64,000 bases of DNA from Anagrus nilaparvatae (lineage: Eukaryota; Arthropoda; Insecta; Hymenoptera; Mymaridae). Of the stretch, positions 1-11,800 are shown one piece after another (position 1 is the stretch's first letter; each line of letters opens with the position of its first letter). The notes under the pieces are model-generated. The model was not told the DNA's origin. It saw nothing but the letters and a program-made list of their open reading frames with translations, and ran no database searches. The translations under genes and the position numbers were made by a program. The stretch spans positions 16,913,001 to 16,977,000 of the forward strand of contig JAKSXM010000002.1 in NCBI GenBank assembly GCA_022575985.1. Direction: 5' to 3'.

Positions 1-218
1 ATAAAAAAGTGGCGCTAAGTACATAAAAAACGGCGCTAAGTATATAATATACACTTTTTAATAGTTAGCGCCACTTTTTTATAGTTAGCGCCACTTTTTA
101 TATAGTTTGCGCCGTTTTTTATTACTAAGCGCCACTTTTTTATAGTTAGCGCCGTTTTTTATGTACTTAGCGCCACTTCTTAATAGTTAGCGCCACTTTT
201 TTATAGTTTGCACCTAAC
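1..218. repeat. Tandem array of GCGCC-containing ~20-bp units, both orientations
   Basis: About ten copies of a unit like TAGTTAGCGCCACTTTTTTA fill this stretch. The first two copies are in the opposite orientation (GTGGCGCTAAGTAC), and the others vary between GCGCCACTT and GCGCCGTTT. The GC-rich core stands out against the AT-rich background. The array runs off the window's left edge, so its full size is unknown. It lies about 140 bp upstream of the FLYWCH gene. A looser GCGC-rich array recurs near 3.8 kb. Confidence 0.85.
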
Positions 219-361
219 TTGAATCAACTATTATGAAGTTTGCTGATGATAATCAAAAGTGTGTGAACTTAGTAAATATAAAAGTATTATCGAAGATTAT
301 CGAATTATGAGATAATTTGTTTTGTTATTATAGTTACATTCACTCCTATTATTTAGTTAGT

Positions 362-1192
362 ATGAAATATAATCTCAAAATGTTAACATCGGAAAATTTA
401 ATTAGTCGGAAGGGTAAGCAGCTTAAAAAGATAGATAATCAAGTGTACCGCTTTGGTCGGAAAATCCGTTCAGGTGATATATGGAGATGTGTACACAAAA
501 TGTGTAAGGCAAAAGTTTTAATAATTGGGAATTCTATAACACCTAAGAATATTGTGCACAATCATTCAAAATCTTATAAATCATTGAATGATGAAAATTC
601 TGATCAGAAAAAGTATGAGAATTCATCTAAATCTTGTCATGCGAAAACAAGTGATGACGATGTTGATGACGATGTTGATGATTTAAACACATTACAAGAA
701 GAAGCGGAAAATGATTGTACTAAAAAATTATATCAATTTAAAGAACTTGGTTTTAAAAAAACTTTTTGTGATATGGCAACGAATACAGAAAAATCTGTTC
801 GAAGCATAGGAGTAAACACGATCGAGTCATCATTTACTAACAATAAACCTAGAAGAAATAAATTTAAAAAAACAAGATACCTAAAGAATAGTCAAAATTA
901 TTCATCTGATGAAAATTTTAATATCGATGAATCTGACCAATCATTCAATAAAAATCAAAGTTCAAAAAGTTCTACAGATCAAAATTTTTTAAATCTTTTC
1001 GCTCATAGTTCAACACCAACATGTAGGGATATCATCGATTCACCAATCAATTATGACAATTGGGATGATCCTAATATACTTGTTGATCGCCTGAAAGTAT
1101 TAGTAGCAGAGAGAGAACATGGATTTACTGAATATGATAATGAAATTAAGTTAATAATCGAAGAATTAAGGACAGCTAAGATTATATATTAA
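362..1192 (+). CDS. FLYWCH-type zinc-finger protein, intronless, 276 aa
   Basis: A single open exon encodes a 276-residue protein if the in-frame ATG at 362 is used; an ATG at 317 would add 15 hydrophobic residues and seems less likely. The N-terminal ~75 residues have the FLYWCH layout: a basic ISRKGKQLKK start, then WRC, a second Cys in CKAKV, and a His pair in HNHS. A low-complexity acidic repeat (DDDVDDDVDD) and a Ser/Asn/Lys-rich middle follow. The C-terminal ~45 residues (DDPNILVDRLKVLV to the IIEELRTAKIIY end) resemble a short tail I associate with insect FLYWCH/transposon-associated proteins. FLYWCH fingers bind DNA or protein and occur in MULE-type transposases and mod(mdg4)-like regulators. 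No transposase core is visible. A polyadenylation signal follows the stop closely. The actual function is unknown. Confidence 0.72.
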   Translation: MKYNLKMLTSENLISRKGKQLKKIDNQVYRFGRKIRSGDIWRCVHKMCKAKVLIIGNSITPKNIVHNHSKSYKSLNDENSDQKKYENSSKSCHAKTSDDDVDDDVDDLNTLQEEAENDCTKKLYQFKELGFKKTFCDMATNTEKSVRSIGVNTIESSFTNNKPRRNKFKKTRYLKNSQNYSSDENFNIDESDQSFNKNQSSKSSTDQNFLNLFAHSSTPTCRDIIDSPINYDNWDDPNILVDRLKVLVAEREHGFTEYDNEIKLIIEELRTAKIIY

Positions 1193-1236
1193 CCTTATCA
1201 CGTGTTTTCTTTTAAAATGTTTAAGAATGTTATTTC

Positions 1237-1242
1237 AATAAA
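1237..1242 (+). promoter_or_regulatory. Polyadenylation signal AATAAA of the FLYWCH gene
   Basis: A canonical AATAAA lies 45 bp after the stop codon of the FLYWCH gene, in the sense orientation. The sequence is so AT-rich that chance occurrences are common, but the spacing suits a short 3' UTR. Confidence 0.5.
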
Positions 1243-1789
1243 GAAAAATATTTTCATCATATAAACTGTTTTATACTTATTCAACTTCCTTCAAGATAAG
1301 CAAAATTATTCTAAAAAATTTTTAAATTTCTTATTTTATGTAGAGAATTATTTAAGTTTTAAGGTTTATAAAGGATTATAAAAATTTTGCGGTTATGTTA
1401 AGGAATATTTACACTTTGAGGTTATGTAAAAAAAATTTTTTTTTCAATTTCCAGGTTATGTTTAGTAAATAAAAATTATTAGAATATGGTTTATTTACAA
1501 GAGTTTTATTGGATTCTGAAACCTATGTAAATGTAAATGACTGATTTTGTAAATAATTTTTATTTTTTTTCATTAATAACGTTTATAAATTCCATGGAGT
1601 TATGTTTTCCGCCATAATACGTTAGAGCTAGCCTTTTTTTTTGTATTTTTGATACCATAAGCGTAAATATATGATTACATCTTTTAAGAATATTAGTATT
1701 TGAAGAGATAAACATAATTTTCCGAATTCCTTTAATGAGATAACAGGCTTTGTATCATCTTCAACATTTAATATATCGATATCATCAAT

Positions 1790-1885
1790 AATATAGGTTT
1801 TTTTAATTAATTTAAAAAAAAAAATATAGGTTTTTTTAATTAATTTAAAAAAAAAAATATAGGTTTTTTTAATTAATTTTTTTTA
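1790..1885. repeat. 33-bp tandem repeat, three copies
   Basis: Three consecutive copies of an AT-only unit containing ATAGGTTTTTTTAATTAATT start at 1793, 1826 and 1859, a regular 33-bp period. The third copy runs into the C-terminal end of the RING fragment. Confidence 0.85.
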
Positions 1886-2380
1886 ATTTTTTTAACACCA
1901 TTGCGTTACATTTAGGATATTTTCCATCAATACTATTATAAGTAGTTGCTGTAATAAATTTAAGCCATTTAACTAAACAATTAGATCCAAATAAATGACC
2001 ACATTTTAAACAACAGATCATATGTGTTCCAACATTCATACATTTTTCTAAGCAAATATGACAGTTTTGTTTTTGATTATTAATTTTCCGTACATCATTT
2101 ATGCACATTTCATCCATTTTTAATTTTTAACCTAAAAAAAACTATTATTTATTACAAATAATTTTATCGACAAAGATTTTAATTTATAGTTACATGGATT
2201 AGTTTCTATGTCATCTTCTATCAATAAAGCTTCTTGTATTTCATCATAATGATTTTGTGTACTGTAAATTTTATTATGATAATCATATGCAGCCCATTCA
2301 TCACCATTACTATCTTCATTAAAATAATAATCATCGTCATCATTATTGTTCTTATCTTCAAATACATCTTTAAGTGCATA
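1869..2380 (-). pseudogene. RFWD3-like RING-finger fragment with acidic upstream frame
   Basis: The 82-residue open frame (2117 to 1869) has a RING signature: CHIC, then LEKCMNVGTHM, CLKCGHLFGSNCLVKWL, and a final KYPKCN. This spacing closely matches the RING of E3 ubiquitin ligase RFWD3 (CPICLE..., CGHLFG..CI..WL..., CPQCN). The Cys of the final CP-x-C pair is replaced, so one zinc site is incomplete. Just upstream, a second frame from about 2380 to a TAG at 2132-2134 encodes a very acidic stretch (DKNNNDDDDYYFNEDSNGDE), plausibly the former N-terminal part. The two frames cannot be joined without a 25-bp 'intron', and the protein stops right after the RING inside a 33-bp repeat. I call it a decayed RFWD3-like copy; a small live RING gene is less likely. 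Confidence 0.55.
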
Positions 2381-3794
2381 AATTTTCCAAATAACAATAG
2401 ATTCTGTATAAAATAACTTTGAACAACCGTGTTGCCTACTCTTGAAGTGAAGCTAAATTTTGTATAGTTTTTTGATTGACCATCTGATTAAATTTTAAAT
2501 TTATTACATTATAATGTTTATCGACTCCCATATTTATTCTAGCTATTTCTTCGTCTTTTTCATTAAAAAATATTGGTAAAATAAATCATTTTCTATAAAA
2601 ACTATACTTTGTGGTTCTACAAAGTGTTTCAAATCGAGTAAATGTAGTATTCTTTATGGATCTATTAGGCTCTGCAGTCTTTTTATATCTTTTTTTTAAT
2701 GCGTTTTATAAATTTTATTTGATAAACAAAATATACCAAATTTACTCAATTGCATAATTACTATACCACCAAATTTAGTTTTAACTAATTTTATCTTTTT
2801 TACTTTATATTTTTTTTGTTCGGATCTATTTTGGAAAAAATCTAATATTTTCAACTAGGTTAACTGTATCCATTTTTTCTTTTGCAAAGTCAAAAATTAT
2901 TTAAATTAGTTTCATTAAATTTGAAACATAAAATTTTAAATGTAACAAAAAAAAAAAAAAAAAAAAAATTTATTTGAATTTACTATAATTTTATTTAAAT
3001 TTTGCTTGCACTTACAAGTTCAAACAATACATATAAAAATTATAGCAAAATGTTTTTCAAAGCTAAAAGATAAGCGCAACTATAGAATTCACATTTATTC
3101 TATGATTGAAAAGGATAACCATGAAGCTAAAGATTATTTTTTAGATGAACGGAACAACTTTGAAACTATATAATGAATGCAAATTGCTCTGTTATAAGTC
3201 TTGTATTCTTAAATTTAATTCCCAGCGCAACAATCGGAGCTCGCTTTATCCCCACTCAAACTATACAGGTAAACAATTTTATTTGTTTTAAAAATATAAA
3301 AAATCTTAATTTAAAAAGAAAGTTATATAATCTTATGTTATGTTACATGTTTTTAAAAAATTAATTAAAATAAAGTCGGGTATATGCTTTAAACAAATTG
3401 GAAACTTAATCATTAGGGTTTTTTTAAATCATATTTATTAAGTTTTATGTATGTTATTATTACTGTTTTTATTTTAAGCTAAAATTGAATTAAATTTTTT
3501 AAATTTAAGTTAATGAGCTAATAAATTTTACATTTTTGAGGTTAAGTTAAGAATTTTTAGATTTTAAGGTTATGTAAGGAATTTATATATTTTGAGGTTA
3601 TGTTATGCTATGTAAAATTAGATGCATATTTTTTATGAGATTAACAATGAATAATAAGTCAAATTAATAAAATGTCTTATGAAATTCTGAATGGTAAAAA
3701 TGAAAGAAAATTTATTTTAAAACAATAAACATTTAAGGTTTTTAAAGACAAGTAGACTAATTCATAATAAATTAAATGTTAAATTGAGATTTGC

Positions 3795-3960
3795 ATCAAA
3801 TTAAGTTAAGTTTGCGCCAAATTTTACATAAATTGCGCGGAATTTTAAATAAACTGGGCCAAACTGCGCCGATTTTACATGAAACTGCGCCATCTTGCGC
3901 CGAATTATACATAAATTGCGCGGATTCTGATATCAATTATGCGTCGATTTTTATTAAAAA
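3795..3960. repeat. Degenerate GCGC(C/G) repeat array
   Basis: About nine irregularly spaced copies of a motif such as AACTGCGCC or AATTGCGCGG are separated by 12-20 AT-rich bases (AATTTTACATAAA-like). It resembles the array at the window's left edge in core and spacing but is more decayed. A 68-residue open frame across it is a by-product of the repeat. Confidence 0.6.
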
Positions 3961-4654
3961 TGTATCCTTGAGGTTATTCTTAGGCATAAATATATAACTT
4001 TATATAAATATGAAAATAATTCATTCATTTTCATAATTTACTTTATGAATATAAATGAATATATAATTTTTAATTTTTAATAATTTAAAAAAAATGGGGG
4101 AGTGGGTGGGGGCGAGAACGGGGTGGGGGGGTGGACTCACGTGCACTTGCACACATGCATGCATAAAATATAATTGAAATCATTACCGCCACCATGACTC
4201 CCTCTATCCCCACCCCAAATGTGCGTAAAACATACTTTGTTCTCCTACTATTATTATTATTATTATTATCATTGTTGCGGAAGATTGGTCAAATGCAAGA
4301 AGTACACTGAGAAAATAAATTATAAGAAATTATTATAAATTCTGGTAAAAACTCCTATCTTTTTATAATAATTCAGCGAATATTTGTAATTTTCGCATCG
4401 TTACCAACCATTTCTTTGACAAAACAAAAAAATCATGTTACCCAATATTTTAATTGTTAAGGGATAATTATATATTCTAATAAAATAAAATTTTATAAAA
4501 AAAAATAAAATTAGCTTTTTTTATATTTGTCTCTTTTTAATTATGCAAAAATGATTTAAAATCCATTAACGCCGGCGCGACCAATCCATGGACGCTAGAA
4601 TTTTCACTTTAATAACAAAATGATCTTAATAATCTACTTTACCAGCTACTAAAA

Positions 4655-4795
4655 ACGAAAAATGTATGTATAATTGCATGGTTGTAATCAATAATATTTG
4701 TTGTAAATTAAGATTACAGCCCATTGTTTGAGGAACCTCAGTGCCAGCTAGTCGGCAGGGTATTTTTTTTGTTTTCAACTACTTTTTCCCTGGCT
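4655..4795 (+). repeat. Dispersed repeat R1, terminal fragment
   Basis: The segment with GCATGGTTGTAATC, GTTTGAGGAACCT and AGTGCCAGCTAGTCGGCAGGG matches, in reverse complement, the left end of the larger R1 copy at 49.95-51.19 kb. A shorter relative (GAGGAACCATAGTGCCAATT) occurs near 55.36 kb. Only the terminal part is present here. The transposon class is unknown. Confidence 0.7.
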
Positions 4796-5928
4796 ATTTG
4801 ATTCTGAAAGAAAAAAAATCAATTTATGTAACCCTTTATGGTTTATTACATATGTAAGTTTCAAAAATATAAAAATAATCTAAAACAGACTAAAATCGAT
4901 CCTTATTGGCCGAAACAGAAAATATTTTATGGCTAGTTCGATGGGATTTCGGTTGAAGAAAATTTTGAAAAAAAAATTTTCAAAAAAAAAATGGCGGAAA
5001 AAGAGTTATTTCGGTTTTTCCAAAAACACGTTTTCCTATTTTCCGGAGTTTTCCGGGGTTTTTCCGAAAAACTAATGGCAGAAATGGATTTACTGAAGAT
5101 TTTCCATATACTCTTTCAGAATATTTTTTCAAGCTGTTTTATATAATTTTTTAGTATTTTCCCAAAATGCACCAACGCTGATTGAGAGCCACGCAATAAG
5201 TTTGATTGGGCATAACTCGGGCTGTTTAAGACCTAGAGGGCTGCAAATTTCAGGATTTTCCTGTCTTAGTGTTATAAAAACATGGGGAAAATTTGAGGCC
5301 GATCCGACGACCCCCCGTGGCAACCATTGCTGTTTTGGCAAAGAAAGACTCTTACATAAAATTTAAATTTTTACAATATTTTATTATACTCTCTGGTATT
5401 GAAGTTAACTTTAAAAGTGGATGAAGTTTATAAATTAAATGAAATTTTCTGCTTTTATAATTAAATAAAACTTTTCTTTAAAAAAGTATCACTCACATTA
5501 TTTCATTATATAAATCTCATTTGGCTCTAATTTATTATAAAATGAAATTCTTCAAAGCATTTTCAAAAGTTATCTCAAGGTAGTATATGACGAATGTTTA
5601 GTCAATAATCAAGATGTATATTATTTTGCACGAAATATTAGTATAAAATTTTATTTTTTTCACAACTTCCTGTTTAAAATTAAAAATAATTTTTGATTTA
5701 ACTAAGCAGAAAAAAACTACGTTTCTAAAAATTGAAATTCGTGTGTTCTTTTTATTCTGAAAATGTTGTAATTCAATTTTTTCTTTTTGTACCTACAAAA
5801 AATAAATATTTTTAATTAAAATAATTAAATTTTTAGAATTATTTTAGTTACGTAATACTTCAATTTAATACTATTTTCGGAAATATATTCAATATTAAAC
5901 TATGCTAACGTTGACAATTTTTACTGTA

Positions 5929-6232
5929 CACTGTAAAAAGTAACTTTCTTATATTAACAAAAAAATTAGAAAATTTTCAAAAAAATTTGTAAATATTCGA
6001 AAAAAATCGTATTATTAATCGAGTATTCTCGATTTTTTTTGTGAATTCGTAAGAAAAATTGATAATTTACCATTTTTTTTCGAAAATTTACAAAAAATAG
6101 TTGTAAATTTCCGAAAAATATTTGTAAATTTACGATTTTTTTTGAATATTTACAAAATTTTTTGAAAATTCACTAATTTTTCGAAAAAAATTTATTTTTT
6201 TTGTAAATCTAAGAAAGTTACTTTTTACAGTG
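5929..6232. mobile_element. MITE family M1 (CACTGTAAAAAG termini), copy 1
   Basis: This 304-bp palindrome-rich element starts CACTGTAAAAAGTAACTTTC and ends with its reverse complement (GAAAGTTACTTTTTACAGTG). It is flanked on both sides by TA, which fits a TA target duplication. The interior is runs of short TTTACAAA/TTTTTCGAAA motifs and has no coding capacity. Other copies lie at 28506-28850 and 44846-45254. Confidence 0.9.
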
Positions 6233-8810
6233 TACATGTTATAAAGCTTTTTTCACTTGTAGGATATAAATCTAATTTAATAAAGAAAAAAAAAAGTATA
6301 GTTATGAGTAAAATTATTCAGGAGAGAGCGTGACAAGTTTAAATAGTTTTTTTAGATATTTTATTGATTCAAAGAAAAAAACTGCTCTAAAGTATAAAAC
6401 AAAAAATTAATTTCATATAGATTGAAAGTAATGTTATTTTATTTTGGGTGAGAATTTAAGCTCGTTTTGTATTATACAGGAAAAAAACTGAGCAGTTCTG
6501 AGTAGGTGTATCTAATTGTTATTTTGATCAATTACCTTTTGAAGACAGCTGGTCTCTTCGAAATTTGTTCTGCGAGATAAATGTTTTCTTGGACATTTGT
6601 CCTGCTGAACAGACTCCCTCATAATCCTATAACCAAAGTTGAGCAAATATGACAGATATGGATTTTTTTTCCTAATCCATATTCCATATTTTTTCATATA
6701 AATGGAATCCATATCATATTAATATGAAATCCAAATATGATCATCTTTTTTTTTCATATTAATATGAGTGCCATAATATGGATTACATATTTATATGGAA
6801 AAAAAATTGATCATTATATGGACCCCCTATATGAAAAAATATGGAATATGGATTAGGAAAAAAAATCCATATCTGTCATATTTGCCCAACTCTGCCTATA
6901 ACATGCAAATATAAAATATTCCTATTTACAATCAGTGTTTATATAATGCATTAATAAAATATGTATATGAGCTCAAAGTAATGTTTGTGGATATTTTAAA
7001 ATTATTTTAAGCTTATTACCTCAGATTATTACCTTATTTTTAAAATTAAAAGAAAAATTTTTAAATGCATAAAATATTTGATAACTCAAAAAAATAACAG
7101 CTAAATCTTATCAAATTATACTGATTATTTAAAAAATAAATAAATAAATAAATGAAAATCCATAGTGTCCCAATTCACCGCAGCACTCAAATTACCTAGT
7201 TTTTTCACCCACATACTCAATATTTTATTTTTAGTAAATTAAATTTAAAAAAAAAAAGTTTTATATTTTTATTTTAATAAAAAGAATAAAAAACAAGAAC
7301 TATACTATTAGTCTATACAATAAAAGAAATTGAATTATAACTATTGGAAAAACTGTCGTTAACTTGAGGTTTACCACAATATCAGATTAAATATTATATT
7401 ATTACTATAATTTAAAATCTCTCTGTTTTAGTATAAAAAAATAAATTACTACATAATAACAATAAAATTACGAAGCATTTATTATTTGACTATAATTTAT
7501 TTTTAAGTAGCAAAATAAAAAATTATCTTTAAAAAATGTATTATTATTTTTAAATTATTTACAAAGGATAGAAATCTGAATTATTTTGAATATTAGTATG
7601 AAAAAATTGTAGGTAAATTGTAAGAGGAAATATACTTCATGTTATCTCAGCTTTTTTGGCATATTTTATGAACCTATTCTGAAATAAATTATGATAACAA
7701 TTGATTTTTAATAATCTTTATTTGCAAGTCTAGAGTATTCAGTTTGGCAAAATAAACTTTTTATACATGGATTGTTTTCCTAAAACCAACAAAAATGACT
7801 TTACTGAAGTTAATATTATTAGGGTATCAAAAATCGAACCAAAATATTTTTTTACGAAAATGTACCTAAAAATAAGTACACTAAGTATTTTTAGCTTTCT
7901 AGGTCAAATCTGTGATTTTTGGCAGCCATTTTTTGGCCTATTTTGGTAAATTGATCCAAAATCTTCTTACTTTTGCTGCCAAATGCTTATTTTGCGGTGG
8001 AAAATATTTTCCTTTTAGGTGCTTATAGGAAATTTCTTGCAGAATTCGATTCAGATTTGCGTATGCCACGTGTATTTTTTGGTTGAAATCAGGTTATAAA
8101 ACAAGAAATTTTAATATTATTATTGTCCTAGTTTCTCCAACTTCAGTTCAGCAGAAAATCCGATTATTAAAATTAAATTACCCTCGCAAAAAAATGATTT
8201 TTAAAAACCAAAGACTAAGAGAACTAGAATAACAAATCTGTAAAATTCGGATTTTCACCCATATAGATTTTATCATACATTCAATATTTTATATTTTTTT
8301 GATCGACACGCAATGCATAATGCAAAAAAAATGTCAAGTAATGTCATATTAAAATAGTATATGACGAATTTTATACTTTATCAAGATTTCATAGACTACA
8401 TTTACCTACGTTCCTTTTTTATGAATTTATGCAAGAAATGAAATTTAAAAAATGGAAAAAATATGTTTTGATAAATTCATGCCTTTTTACATTTTTCAAT
8501 TTGAAATTTCTGAAACATTTTTTTATTTAAATTTTTATTATCAACAATTAAAAGTTCAAAAACTTTAATTTAAAAATTAAGATATTTTATCTCTTTGAGC
8601 TTTTATTCTCTTGAGTATAAAGCTTTTGTTTTATTTCTAAAAGTATACAAAGTGTACTAAATACTTTAATAAAAATTTCATTAAAAGATTGTATTATCAA
8701 GATCATAAAGTTTATATCATTTAAAAGTTTATTGTTGAAACGGTATTTACACTATCAAATTAGAAGGCAAAAATTTATTTACTTACAACTTTTGATGATT
8801 TTTTTTTCAG
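6233..8810. other. Non-coding, apart from one MITE
   Basis: Apart from the hAT-type MITE at 6634-6894 I see no supportable gene, RNA or repeat here. If the SLC17 gene is complete, its 5' exon(s) should lie in or before this stretch, but I could not find a segment with a first transmembrane helix and correct splice phase. Confidence 0.5.
6634..6894. mobile_element. hAT-type MITE with 8-bp target duplication
   Basis: The element begins CAAAGTTGAGCAAATATGAC and ends with the reverse complement of CAGAGTTGGGCAAATATGAC, giving terminal inverted repeats of about 60 bp that continue through ATATGGATTTTTTTTCC. The direct repeat CCTATAAC flanks it at 6626-6633 and 6895-6902. An 8-bp duplication with CAnAGTTG-type ends is the hAT superfamily signature. 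At 261 bp with no coding capacity it is non-autonomous. The interior is rich in CATATTAATATG-like palindromes. Confidence 0.88.
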
Positions 8811-11800
8811 GATGGTCCATTTATATGGAACGAGCCATTACAAGGACTTATTCTTTCATCATATTTTTGGGGTTACATGATTTCATTGATACCTGGAGGA
8901 AGAATAGCAGAGGTTGTATCAGCTAGGTGGACAATGAATGTATCAGTTTTACTCAATGCAATTGCATCGATAGTTACTCCTAAGCTTGCAGAAATTCATT
9001 ATTCACTATTTATTGCTATGAGGGTCATTCAAGGTATTGGAGGGGTGAGCTAAAAAAATTTTTATTTATTTTTTGATAGTCTTGTCATAAATTCTTGTTA
9101 CGTAGGTAGACAATTTTTATCCTTTATATAGGACAATGGAATTTTCCAAAGGGTATGTAATTTTTATATGCCAAAGTTCTACCGAAAATAGTCCAAGCTT
9201 CCAACAATAGAAGTTATGTTTTACAGTTTTTAAAATTTTTATTAAATTACTTTGTTTTTTCGCTCAGTATATAAAAACCACTGCACGAACATGAAATCTG
9301 CTCTTAATTAAAATGGCTCAAACAATTTTCCAAAAAAGAAAACACCTATGAAGAAGCGTAAAAAATAAACAAAATTTACTTATTGTGGGCAATTGGCCCA
9401 TCTTAGATAAATAGAAATATGTATTAGATGATCGAAAGATTTGTGACGATGACTGACTAATGAAATGAAAAAAAAAAAAAAAAAAAAAAAAAAAATGACT
9501 GACAAATGAAATGGTGAAAACCCCACAAAAAGTAACCTAAAAATTCCTATTGTGGGAAAATGGACCATTTTTGATAAAAACTGATATTATAATCGTGTTC
9601 AGGGACCTAGAAACTTTAGCACTTGTTGGAAAATTCCATTGGTCTATTTTTAATATTTTTTAGATGTAGCAAGTATAATTATATACTTGGCGCAGTGGTG
9701 GATTTAGCGGGGTGGGTAGGGCGAAGGGGCGATCGTAAATTTTGTATGCTTTTTAGAAACTTTTTGGAAATTTTACGGTTTTTAGACGTATTTTTTGAAA
9801 ATTTAACCCCCCTTCCTTAAAATGGCTTTCTAGTTCCACCCCTAACTTGGCGTGGATTCCTATTTCATAGAAACATAATAAAATTTTTAAAATCCTATTG
9901 TTAGATTTTACTGTTTGGAAACCTCATCAAAATTAAAAATTCGAAAAGACTCTCATTCCGCTAAAAGTGCAAAAATCCCGTAAAAAAATATTATAAAATT
10001 TTAAATAAACTCTATTGAATTTTTAAGCAAAATTTAAGAAAAACAATAAAATACTTCAGGCTGGTCATTTAGCAAAAAAGATGACAACTCTTATGCTTAT
10101 GCCTGCCGTCGGCGTAGTTTTTGCTAAATGTGTACTTGAAGAAAGCATGTTTTCTTTAAGTACTCTGTTAGCGAAAACCACAACAACTCTATATACATAA
10201 ATGTTGAAATTGGCACACTCTTCATTAAAAGGCTACAATATCACTTGACCGCAGCCCGAAGCTCTTGATAATAAATAAGTTTCACTAATCGAGGAGTTAT
10301 TATAAAAAGCTGCTGGGATTCTTGCCGAATAAATTTCATTTATCAAAAAATAAAATCGTATAAAGAAAAAAAAGCCCTGTTACCACCATTCCAGAATTCG
10401 TTTGTGGCAAAAGGATTTTTTTTATTTAAACTGCCGTCAATACAATAAAACATAAAGAAAATTTTCAAAAAAAAATTTATCTACACTGAAAAAAAATTCC
10501 GGTTGCGGCAACTGAAATTCCAGCTTTAACAATAAATTTTTTTTTTACGTCAAAGACTTAATATAAAACAATTCTATCTGTAAAAATAGATGTTTTAAGA
10601 AGAATAAATTTAATTTTTTATACTTTTTAAAAGTTATTAATTAATTATTAATGTTAATAATATTTATTACGCCCCGCGTAATTTTGGATTATGCGAGCCA
10701 TATATGGGTTATGCATTTTTCCATATATGGGCGACATATAGCCGATATATGGGAAAATGTATTTCCCATATATCGCCAGAGATCATTTCCCATATATGGG
10801 GAATATATAGACAAAACCTTTTTTATCAATTCTCAAATCATTTCTTTAAATTAATTACGGTATAGAAAAATATGTAATATTGAATAAAAACCATTTTTTA
10901 AAGTTAAAATTCACATTTATTTTAAAAAATTAAAAATTTTTTTTACACAAAAGAATATAATATATTTAAGAAATGTTTAAAGAGAAAATCACAAAATAAA
11001 TTTATACATTTGTTTTGCATTAATATTTTTCGACAATTTGGATCATGAACACTGGACACTGCTGGTGCATTCCTTAATGAGCCTGTAACAAACAAAATAA
11101 GCAGAAAATTATTATACGAATTGCAAAAATATATCCTTTCATCAAATCAAACTTTTAAGGATAAAAATGACAGAGAAAAATGCAACTTAAAAAGATTTTA
11201 GAATAATGTTTACAAAAAATTTTGGAAATTAAGGAAAAATTCAAAATTAGCAATTTAAAAGTGCAAGTATCCTGCGATAGAGAAATTTTAAATTTATTTT
11301 CTTTAAAAGAATCAAGAATTATTAAGGTCAAGCATTTCTTTAAAAATATTAGGTTATTGTTAAAAAAAAATCATTTGAAAATTTTACGTTTTTTAGACGA
11401 ATTTTTTGGAGCTTCGCCCCCCCCCCACTCATTTCCCAGAAATGCTTCCATGATCCGCCCATATCTTTCTTAAATCATATTGAAAAATCTCACCATTCTG
11501 GATGCTTGAGAAAATCAGTTCAACTAGCAGTTTGTCAAACAGATACCAGTATCCGAGAATGAGGTTATGGCCCAGAAAATTAACTAAAAAAAATTTTTTT
11601 ATAGTTTTGCTAGCAGTTTTTTAGTAAGAAGAAAATAAGAAATTTGTAGTTTTAACTTACAATTTTGCTGCCTTTTTTATAAGTTGCACTGATATTTTCA
11701 AACTTTTATTGAAATATTGTCGCTGATTATTATTCTTGAAAAAGTTAAAACAAAAATTGAAATATTTTTTAAATTGGATTTCTGCAACTTCTTAAGGTTT

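Larger units (their letters stand above)
2381..5928. other. Non-coding stretch with short repeats
   Basis: No credible gene is visible on either strand. The stretch holds the GCGC array near 3.8 kb, a G-rich tract (4095-4135), an ATT microsatellite (about 4245-4268), a dispersed-repeat fragment at 4655-4795, and an unassigned moderately GC-richer block at about 4880-5340. Short open frames here look like chance. Confidence 0.6.

Noticed and set aside
1..218. CRISPR-like array
   Set aside because: Units of about 20 bp are directly adjacent, vary in orientation and have no spacers, and the genome is eukaryotic.
3173..3265. Possible first exon of the SLC17 transporter ending at a GT donor
   Set aside because: The encoded peptide has no SLC17 first-helix motif, and the phase and distance (5.5 kb) give no independent support.
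5129..5341. 70-codon minus-strand frame with normal-looking composition
   Set aside because: It is in a GC-richer block with no recognised domain or splice context. It may be a fragment of a dispersed repeat, but there is not enough to call it.
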